Source: Blastococcus sp. TF02A-35 (GTDB taxonomy: Bacteria > Actinomycetota > Actinomycetes > Mycobacteriales > Geodermatophilaceae). From it: a stretch of DNA of 64,000 nt. The stretch is from positions 80,099-144,098 of the forward strand of contig NZ_SPQP01000006.1 in assembly GCF_004571075.1 (NCBI RefSeq), read 5' to 3'. The notes below the pieces were generated by a model, which was not told where the DNA came from, made no database searches, and was given only the letters and a program-made list of their open reading frames with translations. The position numbers were made by a program, and so were the translations under genes. This document shows, piece by piece, positions 53,464-61,632 of this stretch; positions within the stretch are counted from its first letter, which is position 1, and each line of letters opens with the position of its first letter.

Positions 53464-56262
53464 TCAGCTCTCGCCACCGAGGCGGAAGCAGAAGACCGTG
53501 GCCGAGACCGACCCCTTCGGCAGGTCCTCGGCGAACGGCTCCATCCGCTGCGCGGCCTGGAGGGACCGCGCGAACTGCTGCTGCTCCAGCTGGGCGTCGG
53601 CGACCTCGACCTGCCGGACGCCGCGGAAGCTCGCGGCGCTCTCGCTGGTCTGGGTGACCTGCTCGGTGCGGACGCCGGTCTGCCCGGCGCTGTTCTGGAT
53701 CACGCCGAGGAGGCCGCGCCCCTCGGTCGCCGAGCCGAGGTCCAGCAGCACCTTCTGCAGCTGGGCCTGGAGCGCGCCCGCGGCGGCGGCCTGCGACTGG
53801 TTCGCCGCGCTGATCTGCTCGGCGAGCCGGCTCACCGCGTCGGTCGCCGCCGCGTCGAGCTCCTGCGCCGCAGCAGCCTTCTCCGCCTCCAGGGCCGCGG
53901 TCTGGGCGGTGACGCGGGCGCGTCCCTCCTCGAGCTGACGGTCGGCTGCGCCGGCCAGCTGCTGGTCGAGCCGGTCCGAGAGGCCCTCGAGGTCGGCGTC
54001 GGCTCCCGCGCCGGCCGCCTCGGCGTCCTCCGCAGCCTGCTGGACACCGTTGACGCCGGCCTGGTCGACGCCGGCGGCGGCGTTCTTGAGGAGGTCCTCG
54101 ACGTCCTTGACGACCTCGTTCTGCTCGCAGCGCATGACCTCGACGGTCTCCGCGAGCCGGTTCAGCGGGGCGGTGCTGCGAACACCGTCGGCGCAGGTCC
54201 AGGGCTCCGCGTCGGAAGCCGGCGCCGCGTAGAGGCCGCCGAGCACGCCCTGCAGCTCCTTGACCGCGTTCTTGAGCTTCGACTGGTCGGCCAGCTTCCC
54301 GATCAGCCCCGAGAGCAGGGTGAACGGACCGTCCTCGGCCCGCAGCCCGGCGAGCTGGGTGCTGACCGCCTGGAGGGCGGCACGCGCGTCCACCACGTCC
54401 TCGCGGACGTCCTGCCACGCCTGCACCTCGTCGGCGATGCGGTCGGTCAGGGGCTCGGCGAACGCGGGGGCCGCGCTTGCCGGGACCGTCTGCGCAGCGC
54501 AGTTCTTGCCGTCCACCAGCCAGCGGGCGGTGTCGGCGCGCAGCTGCGCATCGGCGTCGGTCGAGGTGGGCACGTCGCAGACCGAGGTCGCCAGCGCCGC
54601 GAGCTGCGCCTGGAGGCCGGTGGTCGGGTCCGTCAGCTCCTCCACGCGCCCCTCGGCGATCGCGTCCAGGCTCCCGAGCTCCGCACTGACACCGCTGGTC
54701 GAGGTGGCCTGCTGCGCCGCGGCCAGGTCCTCGCCCAGGTCGCCGAGCGACCCGGTCAGGTCCGGGACCGTGGTGCTGGGGTCCAGCAGCGGGTCGAAGA
54801 CCCGGCTGTCGGTCTGCAGCTTCCGCACGAGGGTGATCACGTCGGTGACCTGCGTACCGACCGCCTGCACCTCGGAGGAGACGATCAGGCCGCGCACCTT
54901 CGCCGACTCGTCCGCGAGACCCTTGCCCAGGGTGACCAGGTCGGACCCGGCGCTGGTGAGCCGGCAGACGAGCGGGCCGTCCGGGTCCACCGGTCCGGTC
55001 GGGCACGCGTCGATCTGGCCGATGCTGCCGGTCAGCGTCGACCGCAGCTCGCCGACGCAGTCGCCGCTGGCGGTGGCCAGCTCGCGCAGCTGACGGCTCA
55101 CGGTCGCCAGGTGGCCGAGCAGGGTGCGGTCCTCGCCGGCCGTCGGCGCCTCGCCGCAGGCCAGCGCGGCGGCGTTGCCCGGCGCGACGGGGGTGCCGAA
55201 GTAGTCCTTGACGCTCTGGACCGCGGTGGCGAGCGCCCCGTTGGCGCGCACGTTGGTCGACTCGACCGTGCTGCCGACCGAGGCGTCGAGCGCCTCGAGG
55301 TCACGCAGGACGGCGGCCGCGGCGGCGTCGACGGAGTCCGCGGTGCTGGCGATGGCCCGCGTCGCCGCCTCCCCGACCTCGCCGGCGTTGACGGCGAGCG
55401 TCTGCTGGATCGTCGTCAGGCTGTCGGTGACCTGGGCGAGCGTGGCGTTGACGTTGGCGATCAGCCCGATCGTGTGGTTCTCGGAGCCGACCATCCCGGC
55501 CGAGCCCCCGAAGACGTCCCCGACGAGCCGGGCGATGGAGGTGTCGGTGGTGACGCCGGGCTGCACGGCCAGCGAGATCGCCGGGAGCTCGAAGTCCACG
55601 GCGTCCTGGACCAGCGTGAAGGTGGTGGAGGGCGCCAGCCGCGGCGGCGCCAGCAGGGAGGCCCACTGGACGGTGGTCGAGTCGTCCTCGGTGCTCACCA
55701 CGCCGTTGGTCGTGCCGGGCTCGGCAGCACCCGGCTGCGGACGCACGAGCGTGGCGGCGCCGTCGCCGGGGAGGACGGCGCTGGCGACGACGGTCATCGG
55801 CGTCGTCACCATCTCGTAGCTCTCGCGGGCCACGCCGTTCGCGTCGTACTGGAAGCGCTCCGGGCGGCCGGTCAGGTTCTGCACCGTCACGCTGATCTCG
55901 ACCCGCCCGTCGGCGCCCTCGACGTCGGCCAGGTCGGTGCCGACGCGGCCGTCGTGCCGCCACGACGTGGTGACCCGGACGGGGAGGTCGCCGGCGTGCT
56001 CGGCGGGGTTGAGCGCGGTCGTGCGGGTGGTCGGGTCCTCGCCGTCCTCACCGCGGCTGACGAGCGCGGACGTGAGGCCGGTGACGGCGCCGTTCGAGGC
56101 GAGGTCGATGGTCACCGCCTGCAGGGCCCGCCGCGGCGCCTCCTCGGCGAACACCATCGGCGCCAGGGCGGCACCCCCGCCGAGGAGCACCACCGTCGCC
56201 CCGGCCGTCACCCCCCATCGGCGTCCGCGACCGGAACCGACCAGGCGTGTGCTGCCCACCAC
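53464..56262 (-). CDS. Large secreted/anchored coiled-coil protein, first gene of the type VII-like operon
   Basis: The product of about 932 residues has an N-terminal membrane helix (GVTAGATVVLLGGGAALAPM), a beta-rich domain of about 220 residues (VEISVTVQNLTGRPERF), and then some 600 residues of helix with heptad-like patterns, several Cys pairs (for example ACGE/DCVGE, NCAAQT) and an Ala/Glu/Gln-rich end (EEGRARVTAQTAALEAEKAA). GTG 56262 has a GGGGAG site. Overall form recalls EsaA/YueB-like proteins of Firmicutes systems, but I see no C-terminal membrane helices and cannot confirm homology. It may reach through the wall and support the secretion apparatus. Confidence 0.7.
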   Translation of the reverse strand: MVGSTRLVGSGRGRRWGVTAGATVVLLGGGAALAPMVFAEEAPRRALQAVTIDLASNGAVTGLTSALVSRGEDGEDPTTRTTALNPAEHAGDLPVRVTTSWRHDGRVGTDLADVEGADGRVEISVTVQNLTGRPERFQYDANGVARESYEMVTTPMTVVASAVLPGDGAATLVRPQPGAAEPGTTNGVVSTEDDSTTVQWASLLAPPRLAPSTTFTLVQDAVDFELPAISLAVQPGVTTDTSIARLVGDVFGGSAGMVGSENHTIGLIANVNATLAQVTDSLTTIQQTLAVNAGEVGEAATRAIASTADSVDAAAAAVLRDLEALDASVGSTVESTNVRANGALATAVQSVKDYFGTPVAPGNAAALACGEAPTAGEDRTLLGHLATVSRQLRELATASGDCVGELRSTLTGSIGQIDACPTGPVDPDGPLVCRLTSAGSDLVTLGKGLADESAKVRGLIVSSEVQAVGTQVTDVITLVRKLQTDSRVFDPLLDPSTTVPDLTGSLGDLGEDLAAAQQATSTSGVSAELGSLDAIAEGRVEELTDPTTGLQAQLAALATSVCDVPTSTDADAQLRADTARWLVDGKNCAAQTVPASAAPAFAEPLTDRIADEVQAWQDVREDVVDARAALQAVSTQLAGLRAEDGPFTLLSGLIGKLADQSKLKNAVKELQGVLGGLYAAPASDAEPWTCADGVRSTAPLNRLAETVEVMRCEQNEVVKDVEDLLKNAAAGVDQAGVNGVQQAAEDAEAAGAGADADLEGLSDRLDQQLAGAADRQLEEGRARVTAQTAALEAEKAAAAQELDAAATDAVSRLAEQISAANQSQAAAAGALQAQLQKVLLDLGSATEGRGLLGVIQNSAGQTGVRTEQVTQTSESAASFRGVRQVEVADAQLEQQQFARSLQAAQRMEPFAEDLPKGSVSATVFCFRLGGES

Positions 56263-56492
56263 GAACGTTCTCCCCGCGCTCAGTCCGTCACCGCGCCCTC
56301 GGCCGGCGCCCCGAGAGGCGTCGGCGCCCCGGACGACGGTCCGGGTCGTTGCCGGGGGCAACGGAGGCGGGTGTTCGCCGAGACACTAGACGGACCAGTC
56401 CGTCTCGGTCCATCCCAGGGTGGCGGGGGCCCCCGAACGGCCGATGCTCCGCCTCGACCCTGCCACGGCGCGGCCGCCCCCGCGCGCCGGGC

Positions 56493-57428
56493 TCAGAAGG
56501 TGAGCACCAGCCGGCCCCGCACGCCGCCGGCCTCGAGCGTGCGGTGCGCCTCGGCCGCCTGCTCGGCGGGGAACGTCCGTGCGACCCGCAGCGTCAGCAC
56601 GCCCTCCTCGACCTGCTGGCGCAGCCGGTCCAGCGCGTCCCGGTCCTCCGCGACCTTGCGCACCATGGTCGGGAAGAACCGCAGCCCCCGCTCGCCGTTG
56701 CCGCGGTAGCCGCGGACGGTGGCGACCGCTCCCCCGTCCCGCACGGCGGGGAGCACCAGCTCGTCCTGCACCGACCCGTCCGCCAGCCCGTGCACACCGT
56801 CGGGGAAGTGCTCCCGGATCCGCTCGGCGACGTCGTCCCCGCGCCGGACGACGACGTCGGCGCCGAGCCCACGGACCAGCTCCTCGTCGGCCTCGGAGGC
56901 GTCGGCGACGACGGTGAGCCCGTCGGCCTTGGCCAGCTGGACGACGTAGCCGCCGTAGGCGCCGGCCGCACCGGTCACCGCGAGGACCTCGCCCCGCCGG
57001 AGGCCCATCAGGTCCAGCGAGAACCGCGCGGTGAGGCCGTTCATGGGCAGCGTCGAGGCCTCGACGGCCGACGCCCCCCTCGGTGCCCGCACGACCGAGT
57101 TGCCGGGCAGCACCTTGTCCTCGCGGTAGGCCCCGTGCGGTCCGAACGGGACGACGACGCCCATCGCGAGGTCGCCGACGGCGAGGTGGTCCACACCCTC
57201 CCCCAGCTCCGTGACGACCCCGGCGACGTCCATGCCGGGGACCCACGGCGGCGTCTTGACCGGGTCGCGCTCGGCATAGGCGCCCGAGCGGGCGTGCGTG
57301 TCGGTCGGGCTGACCGCGGCGGCCTCGACCCGCAGCCGGACCTGGCCCGGCCCGAGGGGCTCGGGCTCGACGTCGACGATGTGCAGGGCCTCCGGCCCAC
57401 CGAACTCGGTCACTCCCTCGGCACGCAT
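56493..57428 (-). CDS. NADPH:quinone oxidoreductase-like MDR protein
   Basis: The 311-residue protein has a GroES-like part (VEAAAVSPTDTHARSGAY, VPGMDVAGVVTELG) and a Rossmann part (EVLAVTGAAGAYGGYVVQLAK). No catalytic zinc ligands are seen. It probably reduces quinones or similar compounds with NADPH. It is on the same strand as the type VII-like operon but separated by 230 bp with the operon's likely promoter region, so it is its own unit. Confidence 0.9.
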   Translation of the reverse strand: MRAEGVTEFGGPEALHIVDVEPEPLGPGQVRLRVEAAAVSPTDTHARSGAYAERDPVKTPPWVPGMDVAGVVTELGEGVDHLAVGDLAMGVVVPFGPHGAYREDKVLPGNSVVRAPRGASAVEASTLPMNGLTARFSLDLMGLRRGEVLAVTGAAGAYGGYVVQLAKADGLTVVADASEADEELVRGLGADVVVRRGDDVAERIREHFPDGVHGLADGSVQDELVLPAVRDGGAVATVRGYRGNGERGLRFFPTMVRKVAEDRDALDRLRQQVEEGVLTLRVARTFPAEQAAEAHRTLEAGGVRGRLVLTF

Positions 57429-57515
57429 GGACCCTGCTTACACGGGCGCCCGGAACCGCGCCCGAGCAGGGCTTTTCTCCCGTGGTGTCATCCGACATCA
57501 CGAAGGGGCTTGCGG

Positions 57516-57545
57516 TGACGTCAAAGTGGTGTCACAGTGACGTCA
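57516..57545. promoter_or_regulatory. Paired TGACGTCA palindromes, probable operator of the RHH gene
   Basis: Two identical palindromes TGACGTCA lie at 57516-57523 and 57538-57545, 22 bp centre to centre, which is two helical turns. Between and upstream lie further GTGTCA half-sites (57485-57490 and 57529-57535). The second palindrome overlaps the ATG of the ribbon-helix-helix gene. RHH proteins bind such paired short sites as dimers of dimers, so this is probably an autoregulatory operator. Confidence 0.6.
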
Positions 57546-58057
57546 TGGACCTGACCCCCTTCGTCGAACAACTGCGCCGCGAGCTCACGGTCGCCGCCGA
57601 GGCCGGCGGCGAGGAGGCGAGGGTCCTCGCGGAGCGGCTGGCCGCGCCGCTGGAGTCCTCGGTCCGCCTGGCCCTGCTCAACGCCCTCTCCGTCGCCGCG
57701 GAAGAGCTGACCAGCCAGCTGGCTCCCGGCTCCGTCGACGTCCGGCTCCGCGGCGGCGACATCGGGTTCGCCGTCACCCAGCCTCCCGCCCCCGAGCCGG
57801 CCGCCGCGCCCACCCCGGCGGCGGCACCGGCACCCGACACCGACGACGGCAGCACGATCCGCATCACCCTCCGGCTGCCGGAGGCCCTCAAGTCCCGCGT
57901 GGAGGACGCCGCGGCGGCGACCGGCTCCTCGGTCAACACCTGGCTCGTCCGCGCGGTGTCCAGCGCCCTGGACACCGGGCACCGGACTCCCCCGACCGAG
58001 ACCCGGCGCAGCGGCCGGTGGTCGACGGGTGAGCACTTCACCGGCTGGGCCCGCTAG
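57545..58057 (+). CDS. Ribbon-helix-helix (HicB/CopG-like) regulator
   Basis: The 170-residue protein has a helical N-terminal part (DLTPFVEQLRRELTVAAEAG), a Pro/Ala linker of about 25 residues and a C-terminal RHH domain (IRITLRLPEALKSRVEDAAA followed by TGSSVNTWLVRAVSSAL). HicB-type antitoxins end with this domain. No HicA toxin is next to it, so it is more likely a stand-alone repressor for itself and the downstream DUF4097/ABC genes. The ATG overlaps the second half of the operator. Confidence 0.82.
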   Translation: MDLTPFVEQLRRELTVAAEAGGEEARVLAERLAAPLESSVRLALLNALSVAAEELTSQLAPGSVDVRLRGGDIGFAVTQPPAPEPAAAPTPAAAPAPDTDDGSTIRITLRLPEALKSRVEDAAAATGSSVNTWLVRAVSSALDTGHRTPPTETRRSGRWSTGEHFTGWAR

Positions 58058-58157
58058 CCCCCAGCCACAGCTCCACAGGCTCAGCAGCTCCACAGGCACC
58101 GCCACCCCGGCCGATCGGCCGAGGGTGTCCCACCCACGCCCTGAGGAGGGCACCGCC

Positions 58158-58949
58158 ATGCTCACGTTCGAGACACCCGGCCCCGTCACCGCCCGCATCG
58201 AGGTCGCCGCCGGCACCGTCCGGGTCCGCGCGACGCAGCGGACCACCACCCAGGTTGACGTCCGCCCGGCCAACCCCGGCCGGTCCGGCGACGTCGAGGC
58301 CGCGCGGCAGACCCGCGTCGAGCTCACCGACGGCCGGCTGCTGGTCAGCACACCGCGCAAGCTCCGGCTGGTCCTCTTCGGGCCGCCCGCGTCGGTCGAG
58401 ATCGACGTCCTGGTGCCGGAGGGCTCCGAGGTGCACGCCGAGTCGGGCTTCGGGGACGTGGACTGCGAGGGCCGGTTCGCCGACGTGCGGGTCACCAGCA
58501 AGTGCGGTGACGTGCGCATCGACCGGGCCGCCGAGGTCACCGCCCGCAGCTCCGCCGGCGACGTCGAGGTCGGCGAGGCCGACGGCGGGGTCGAGGCCGG
58601 CACCGCCTACGGCCAGGTCCGGGTCGGCTCCGCCCGCGGTGACGTGCGGCTGCACTCCTCCGCCGGGGACATCTGGGTCGACCGGGCCCTCGGCTCGGTG
58701 CACGCGACCACCAAGTACGGCCAGGTCCGGGTCGCCGAGGCCGTGCGCGGGGAGCTGGTCCTGGAGACCGCCTACGGCACGGTCGAGGCCGGGATCCGGC
58801 AGGGCACGGCCGCCTGGCTGGACCTGCAGGCGGGCGCCGGCCGCGTGCGCAACCTGCTCGACGCCGCCGAGGGCCCCGACGACGCCGTCGAGACCGTCGA
58901 GGTCCGTGCCCGCACCGCCTACGGCGACGTCATCGTCCGCCGCTCCTGA
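58158..58949 (+). CDS. DUF4097 beta-helix protein
   Basis: The 263-residue protein shows the repeating short beta pattern typical of DUF4097 (DUF4098) proteins: GSEVHAESGFGDVDCEGRFA, RVTSKCGDVRID, ARSSAGDVEVGEADGG and VRVGSARGDVRLHSSAGDIW, each with G-D-V at the turn. The likely fold is a right-handed beta helix. There is no signal peptide, so it is cytoplasmic. The ATG follows a strong GAGGAGG site. It lies between the RHH regulator and the ABC transporter genes, a common gene order in actinobacteria. Confidence 0.85.
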   Translation: MLTFETPGPVTARIEVAAGTVRVRATQRTTTQVDVRPANPGRSGDVEAARQTRVELTDGRLLVSTPRKLRLVLFGPPASVEIDVLVPEGSEVHAESGFGDVDCEGRFADVRVTSKCGDVRIDRAAEVTARSSAGDVEVGEADGGVEAGTAYGQVRVGSARGDVRLHSSAGDIWVDRALGSVHATTKYGQVRVAEAVRGELVLETAYGTVEAGIRQGTAAWLDLQAGAGRVRNLLDAAEGPDDAVETVEVRARTAYGDVIVRRS

Positions 58950-58960
58950 GAGGAAACGAC

Positions 58961-59920
58961 ATGGAACCCGCGATCTCCGTCCGAGGGCTGCGCAAGTCCT
59001 TCGGCTCCACCGTCGTCCTCGACGGCCTGGACCTCACCGTCGCCGAGGGCACGGTCTACGCCCTCCTCGGCCCCAACGGGTCGGGCAAGACGACGACCGT
59101 CGACATCCTGTCCACGCTCACCCCCGCCGACGCCGGCGAGGTCCGGGTCGCCGGGCACGACGTGGCGCAGGACCCGCGGGCCGTGCGGTCCGCCATCGCG
59201 GTCACCGGCCAGTTCACCGCCGTCGACAACCTGCTGACCGGCGCGGAGAACCTGCGCCTCGTCGCCGACCTGCTGCACCTGGGACGTCGCGAGGGCCACG
59301 CCCGCGCCGCGGACCTGCTGGAGCGGTTCGACCTGGTCGAGGCCGCCGGCACCAGCCCGTCGACCTACTCCGGCGGCATGCGCCGGAAGCTGGACCTGGC
59401 GATGGGCCTGATGGGCGACCCGCGGGTCGTCTTCCTCGACGAGCCGACCACCGGCCTGGACCCGCGCAGCCGCCGGGCGGTGTGGGACGTCGTGCGCGGC
59501 CTGGTCGCCGACGGCGTCACCGTCCTCCTGACGACGCAGTACCTGGAGGAGGCCGACCAGCTCGCCGACCGGATCGGCGTCCTCGACGGCGGCCGGCTGG
59601 TCGCCGAGGGCACCGCGGCCGAGCTCAAGCGGATGGTCCCCGGCGGCTCCATCCGCCTGCAGTTCGCCGACCGCCGGTCGCTCGACGCCGCCGTGCGGGT
59701 GCTCCGCGGAGCCACCGTGGACGCCGACGCGCTCGCCCTGGAGGTGCCCAGCGACGGCGGCGTCCGGGCGCTCAAGGACGTGCTGGCCCGCCTCGACGAG
59801 GCCGCCGTGGACGTCGCCGACCTCACCGTCCACCAGCCCGACCTCGACGACGTCTTCCTCGCCCTGACCGGGCGCCCCACCACCGACGACCCCACCCACC
59901 GGAAGGTGACGACGCCATGA
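58961..59920 (+). CDS. DrrA-type ABC transporter ATP-binding protein
   Basis: The 319-residue ATPase has Walker A LLGPNGSGKTTT, Q-loop VTGQFTAVDN, the signature TYSGGMRRKLDLAM, Walker B VVFLDEPTTGLD and the H-loop. The C-terminal extension (GRLVAEGTAAELKRMV...VHQPDLDDVFLALTG) is of the DrrA type. It powers export with the following permease. Start ATG 58961, 11 bp after DUF4097. Confidence 0.92.
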   Translation: MEPAISVRGLRKSFGSTVVLDGLDLTVAEGTVYALLGPNGSGKTTTVDILSTLTPADAGEVRVAGHDVAQDPRAVRSAIAVTGQFTAVDNLLTGAENLRLVADLLHLGRREGHARAADLLERFDLVEAAGTSPSTYSGGMRRKLDLAMGLMGDPRVVFLDEPTTGLDPRSRRAVWDVVRGLVADGVTVLLTTQYLEEADQLADRIGVLDGGRLVAEGTAAELKRMVPGGSIRLQFADRRSLDAAVRVLRGATVDADALALEVPSDGGVRALKDVLARLDEAAVDVADLTVHQPDLDDVFLALTGRPTTDDPTHRKVTTP

Positions 59921-60708
59921 CCACGCTGACCTGGACGGTCGCCGACTCGGCGACCATGGTGCGGCGCAACCTCAAGCACGCGCTGCGCTACCCCTCGCTG
60001 ACGATCATCGTCGCCGCGATGCCCATCGTCTTCCTGCTGCTGTTCGTCTACGTGTTCGGCGGCACGCTGGGTGCCGGCCTGGGCGGCCCGTCCGGCGGGC
60101 GGGCAGAGTACGCCGAGTACCTGACCCCCGGCCTGCTGGTGCTCGCCATCGCGGCAGCGGCCCAGGGCACCGCGATCTCGATCGCCATGGACATGACCGA
60201 GGGCATCAACAGCCGCTTCCGGACGATGTCCATCTCCCGCGCCGCGGTGCTCGCCGGGCACGTGGTGGGCGCCGTGGTCCAGACCATGGTCGGCCTGGCC
60301 CTCGTGGTGGCCGCGGCCCTCCTCGTCGGGTTCCGGCCCGACGCGGGGGTCGTGGAGTGGCTGGCCGCGGCCGGCTTCCTCGCCCTGGTCAGCCTGGCCC
60401 TCTCCTGGCTGTCGGTGGCGATGGGCCTGGCCACGAAGACCGTCGAGGCGGCCAGCAACGTGCCCATGCCGCTGCTCCTGCTGCCCTTCTTCGGCAGCGG
60501 CTTCGTGCCCACCGACTCGATGCCGGCCGGGCTGCGCTGGTTCGCCGAGCACCAGCCGTTCACGCCGATCATCGAGACCCTGCGCGGTCTGCTGACCGGC
60601 ACGGGGATCGGCAGCGACGGTCCGGTCGCGGTCGCCTGGTGCGTCGGCCTCACCGTCGTCGGCTGGCTGTGGGCCCGGCGCAACTACGAGAACCGCCCCG
60701 CCCGCTGA
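59917..60708 (+). CDS. DrrB-type ABC transporter permease
   Basis: The 263-residue ABC-2 permease has six membrane helices (SLTIIVAAMPIVFLLLFVYVFG, LTPGLLVLAIAAAAQGTA, VVGAVVQTMVGLALVVAAAL, WLAAAGFLALVSLALSWLS, LPFFGSGFVPTDS, WCVGLTVVGWLWARR) and the coupling segment NSRFRTMSISRAAVL. The ATG overlaps the ATPase stop as ATGA. The pair probably exports a lipophilic compound or drug. Confidence 0.9.
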   Translation: MTTLTWTVADSATMVRRNLKHALRYPSLTIIVAAMPIVFLLLFVYVFGGTLGAGLGGPSGGRAEYAEYLTPGLLVLAIAAAAQGTAISIAMDMTEGINSRFRTMSISRAAVLAGHVVGAVVQTMVGLALVVAAALLVGFRPDAGVVEWLAAAGFLALVSLALSWLSVAMGLATKTVEAASNVPMPLLLLPFFGSGFVPTDSMPAGLRWFAEHQPFTPIIETLRGLLTGTGIGSDGPVAVAWCVGLTVVGWLWARRNYENRPAR

Positions 60709-60724
60709 CGCGCCCGGCACGTAG

Positions 60725-60757
60725 CCAGGCCCAGGACCGGACCGGTCCTGGGCCTGG
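60725..60757. terminator. 16-bp perfect hairpin after the ABC operon
   Basis: Arms 60725-60740 and 60742-60757 pair perfectly around a single A. The structure lies 17 bp downstream of the permease stop and most likely ends the RHH-DUF4097-ABC transcript. A tandem repeat follows immediately. Confidence 0.75.
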
Positions 60758-60758
60758 C

Positions 60759-60826
60759 GTCGTGTCGGGAATGGCGTCGTGTCGGGATTGGCGTCGTGTC
60801 GGGAATGGCGTCGTGTCGGGAATGGC
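60759..60826. repeat. Four tandem copies of a 17-bp unit
   Basis: The unit GTCGTGTCGGGAATGGC occurs four times without gaps; the second copy has one change (GGGATTGG). Each copy holds TGTCGGGAATGG. It lies between the terminator and the DUF4230 gene, so it could be a binding site array for the next promoter or a neutral minisatellite. Confidence 0.9.
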
Positions 60827-60891
60827 GGCGGGCACGCGGTCGCTGGACGGGGAAGAGCACCACTACCTCCCCCTGCCCCGAGAGGCCGTGC

Positions 60892-61581
60892 ATGCCCACC
60901 TCGCCGGAGACCCGTCCCGCCCCCGCCCGGCCCCGCCGCAGGGTCCCGCTCCGGCTGGTCGCCGCCGGCGTCGGCGCGGCCCTGCTCGTCCCGGCCGGCA
61001 TCCAGCTCGCCGGCTGGCTGCCCGACGACCCGTTCGGGCAGGACGTCGTCGACCGCAGCACCACGCCCCTCCTGCTCGCCCTGCAGGACCTGCACGAGTA
61101 CCACGCGGCGAGCGGCACGTTCCAGGTCGTCGTCGACCGCGAGGTCGACACCCGCTACGTGCCGTCGGTGATCAGCGGCGAGCGCACGGAGCTCCTGGCC
61201 ACCGGCACCGCCGACGCCTTCGTCGACTTCGCGGCGCTGGACGCCGGTGCGGTGACCCTCTCGGAGGACGGCACGTCGGCGACCATCGAGCTGCCGGCAC
61301 CGCGCCTCGACGAGGTCCGCATCGACCCGGACGAGAGCCGGGTCCTCGACCGGGACCGCGGGCTGGTCGAGCGGATCGGCGACGCGGTCGGTGACGACCC
61401 CGTCGACGACAGCGCGCTGTACGCGCTGGCCGAGGACCGCCTCGCCGCCGCCGCGGCGGAGAGCGACCTGCGCGAGCGCGCAGAGACCAACACCCGCGAC
61501 ATGCTGACCGGCCTGGCCGGGGCCCTCGGCGTGGACGACGTCGAGGTCCGCTTCGCCGAGCCCGCCGACGACGCCCGCTGA
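60892..61581 (+). CDS. DUF4230 family membrane-anchored protein
   Basis: The 229-residue protein has a basic N-terminus, one membrane helix (LRLVAAGVGAALLVPAGIQLAG) and an outside domain with LLALQDLHEYHAASGTFQVV, followed by ISGERTELLATGTADAFVDF, DAGAVTLSEDGTSATIELPA and a C-terminal helical part. This is the pattern of the DUF4230 family, whose function is not known. ATG 60892 has a GAGAGG site. Confidence 0.85.
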   Translation: MPTSPETRPAPARPRRRVPLRLVAAGVGAALLVPAGIQLAGWLPDDPFGQDVVDRSTTPLLLALQDLHEYHAASGTFQVVVDREVDTRYVPSVISGERTELLATGTADAFVDFAALDAGAVTLSEDGTSATIELPAPRLDEVRIDPDESRVLDRDRGLVERIGDAVGDDPVDDSALYALAEDRLAAAAAESDLRERAETNTRDMLTGLAGALGVDDVEVRFAEPADDAR

Positions 61582-61587
61582 ACGCCG

Positions 61588-61619
61588 GAGGCCCGGAACC
61601 ACGGGCGGTTCCGGGCCTC
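61588..61619. terminator. 13-bp hairpin between convergent genes
   Basis: Arms 61588-61600 and 61607-61619 pair perfectly around the loop ACGGGC. It lies between the ends of the DUF4230 gene and the convergent acyl-CoA dehydrogenase gene and can serve both strands. Confidence 0.8.
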
Positions 61620-61632
61620 TGGACGCCAGGCC

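Noticed and set aside
48714..53657. 1647-codon plus-strand open frame across the type VII-like locus
   Set aside because: It crosses several well-supported minus-strand genes and has no domain motif.
57545..58057. Toxin-antitoxin pair at the RHH gene
   Set aside because: No HicA or other toxin-sized gene is adjacent; the next gene is a DUF4097 protein.
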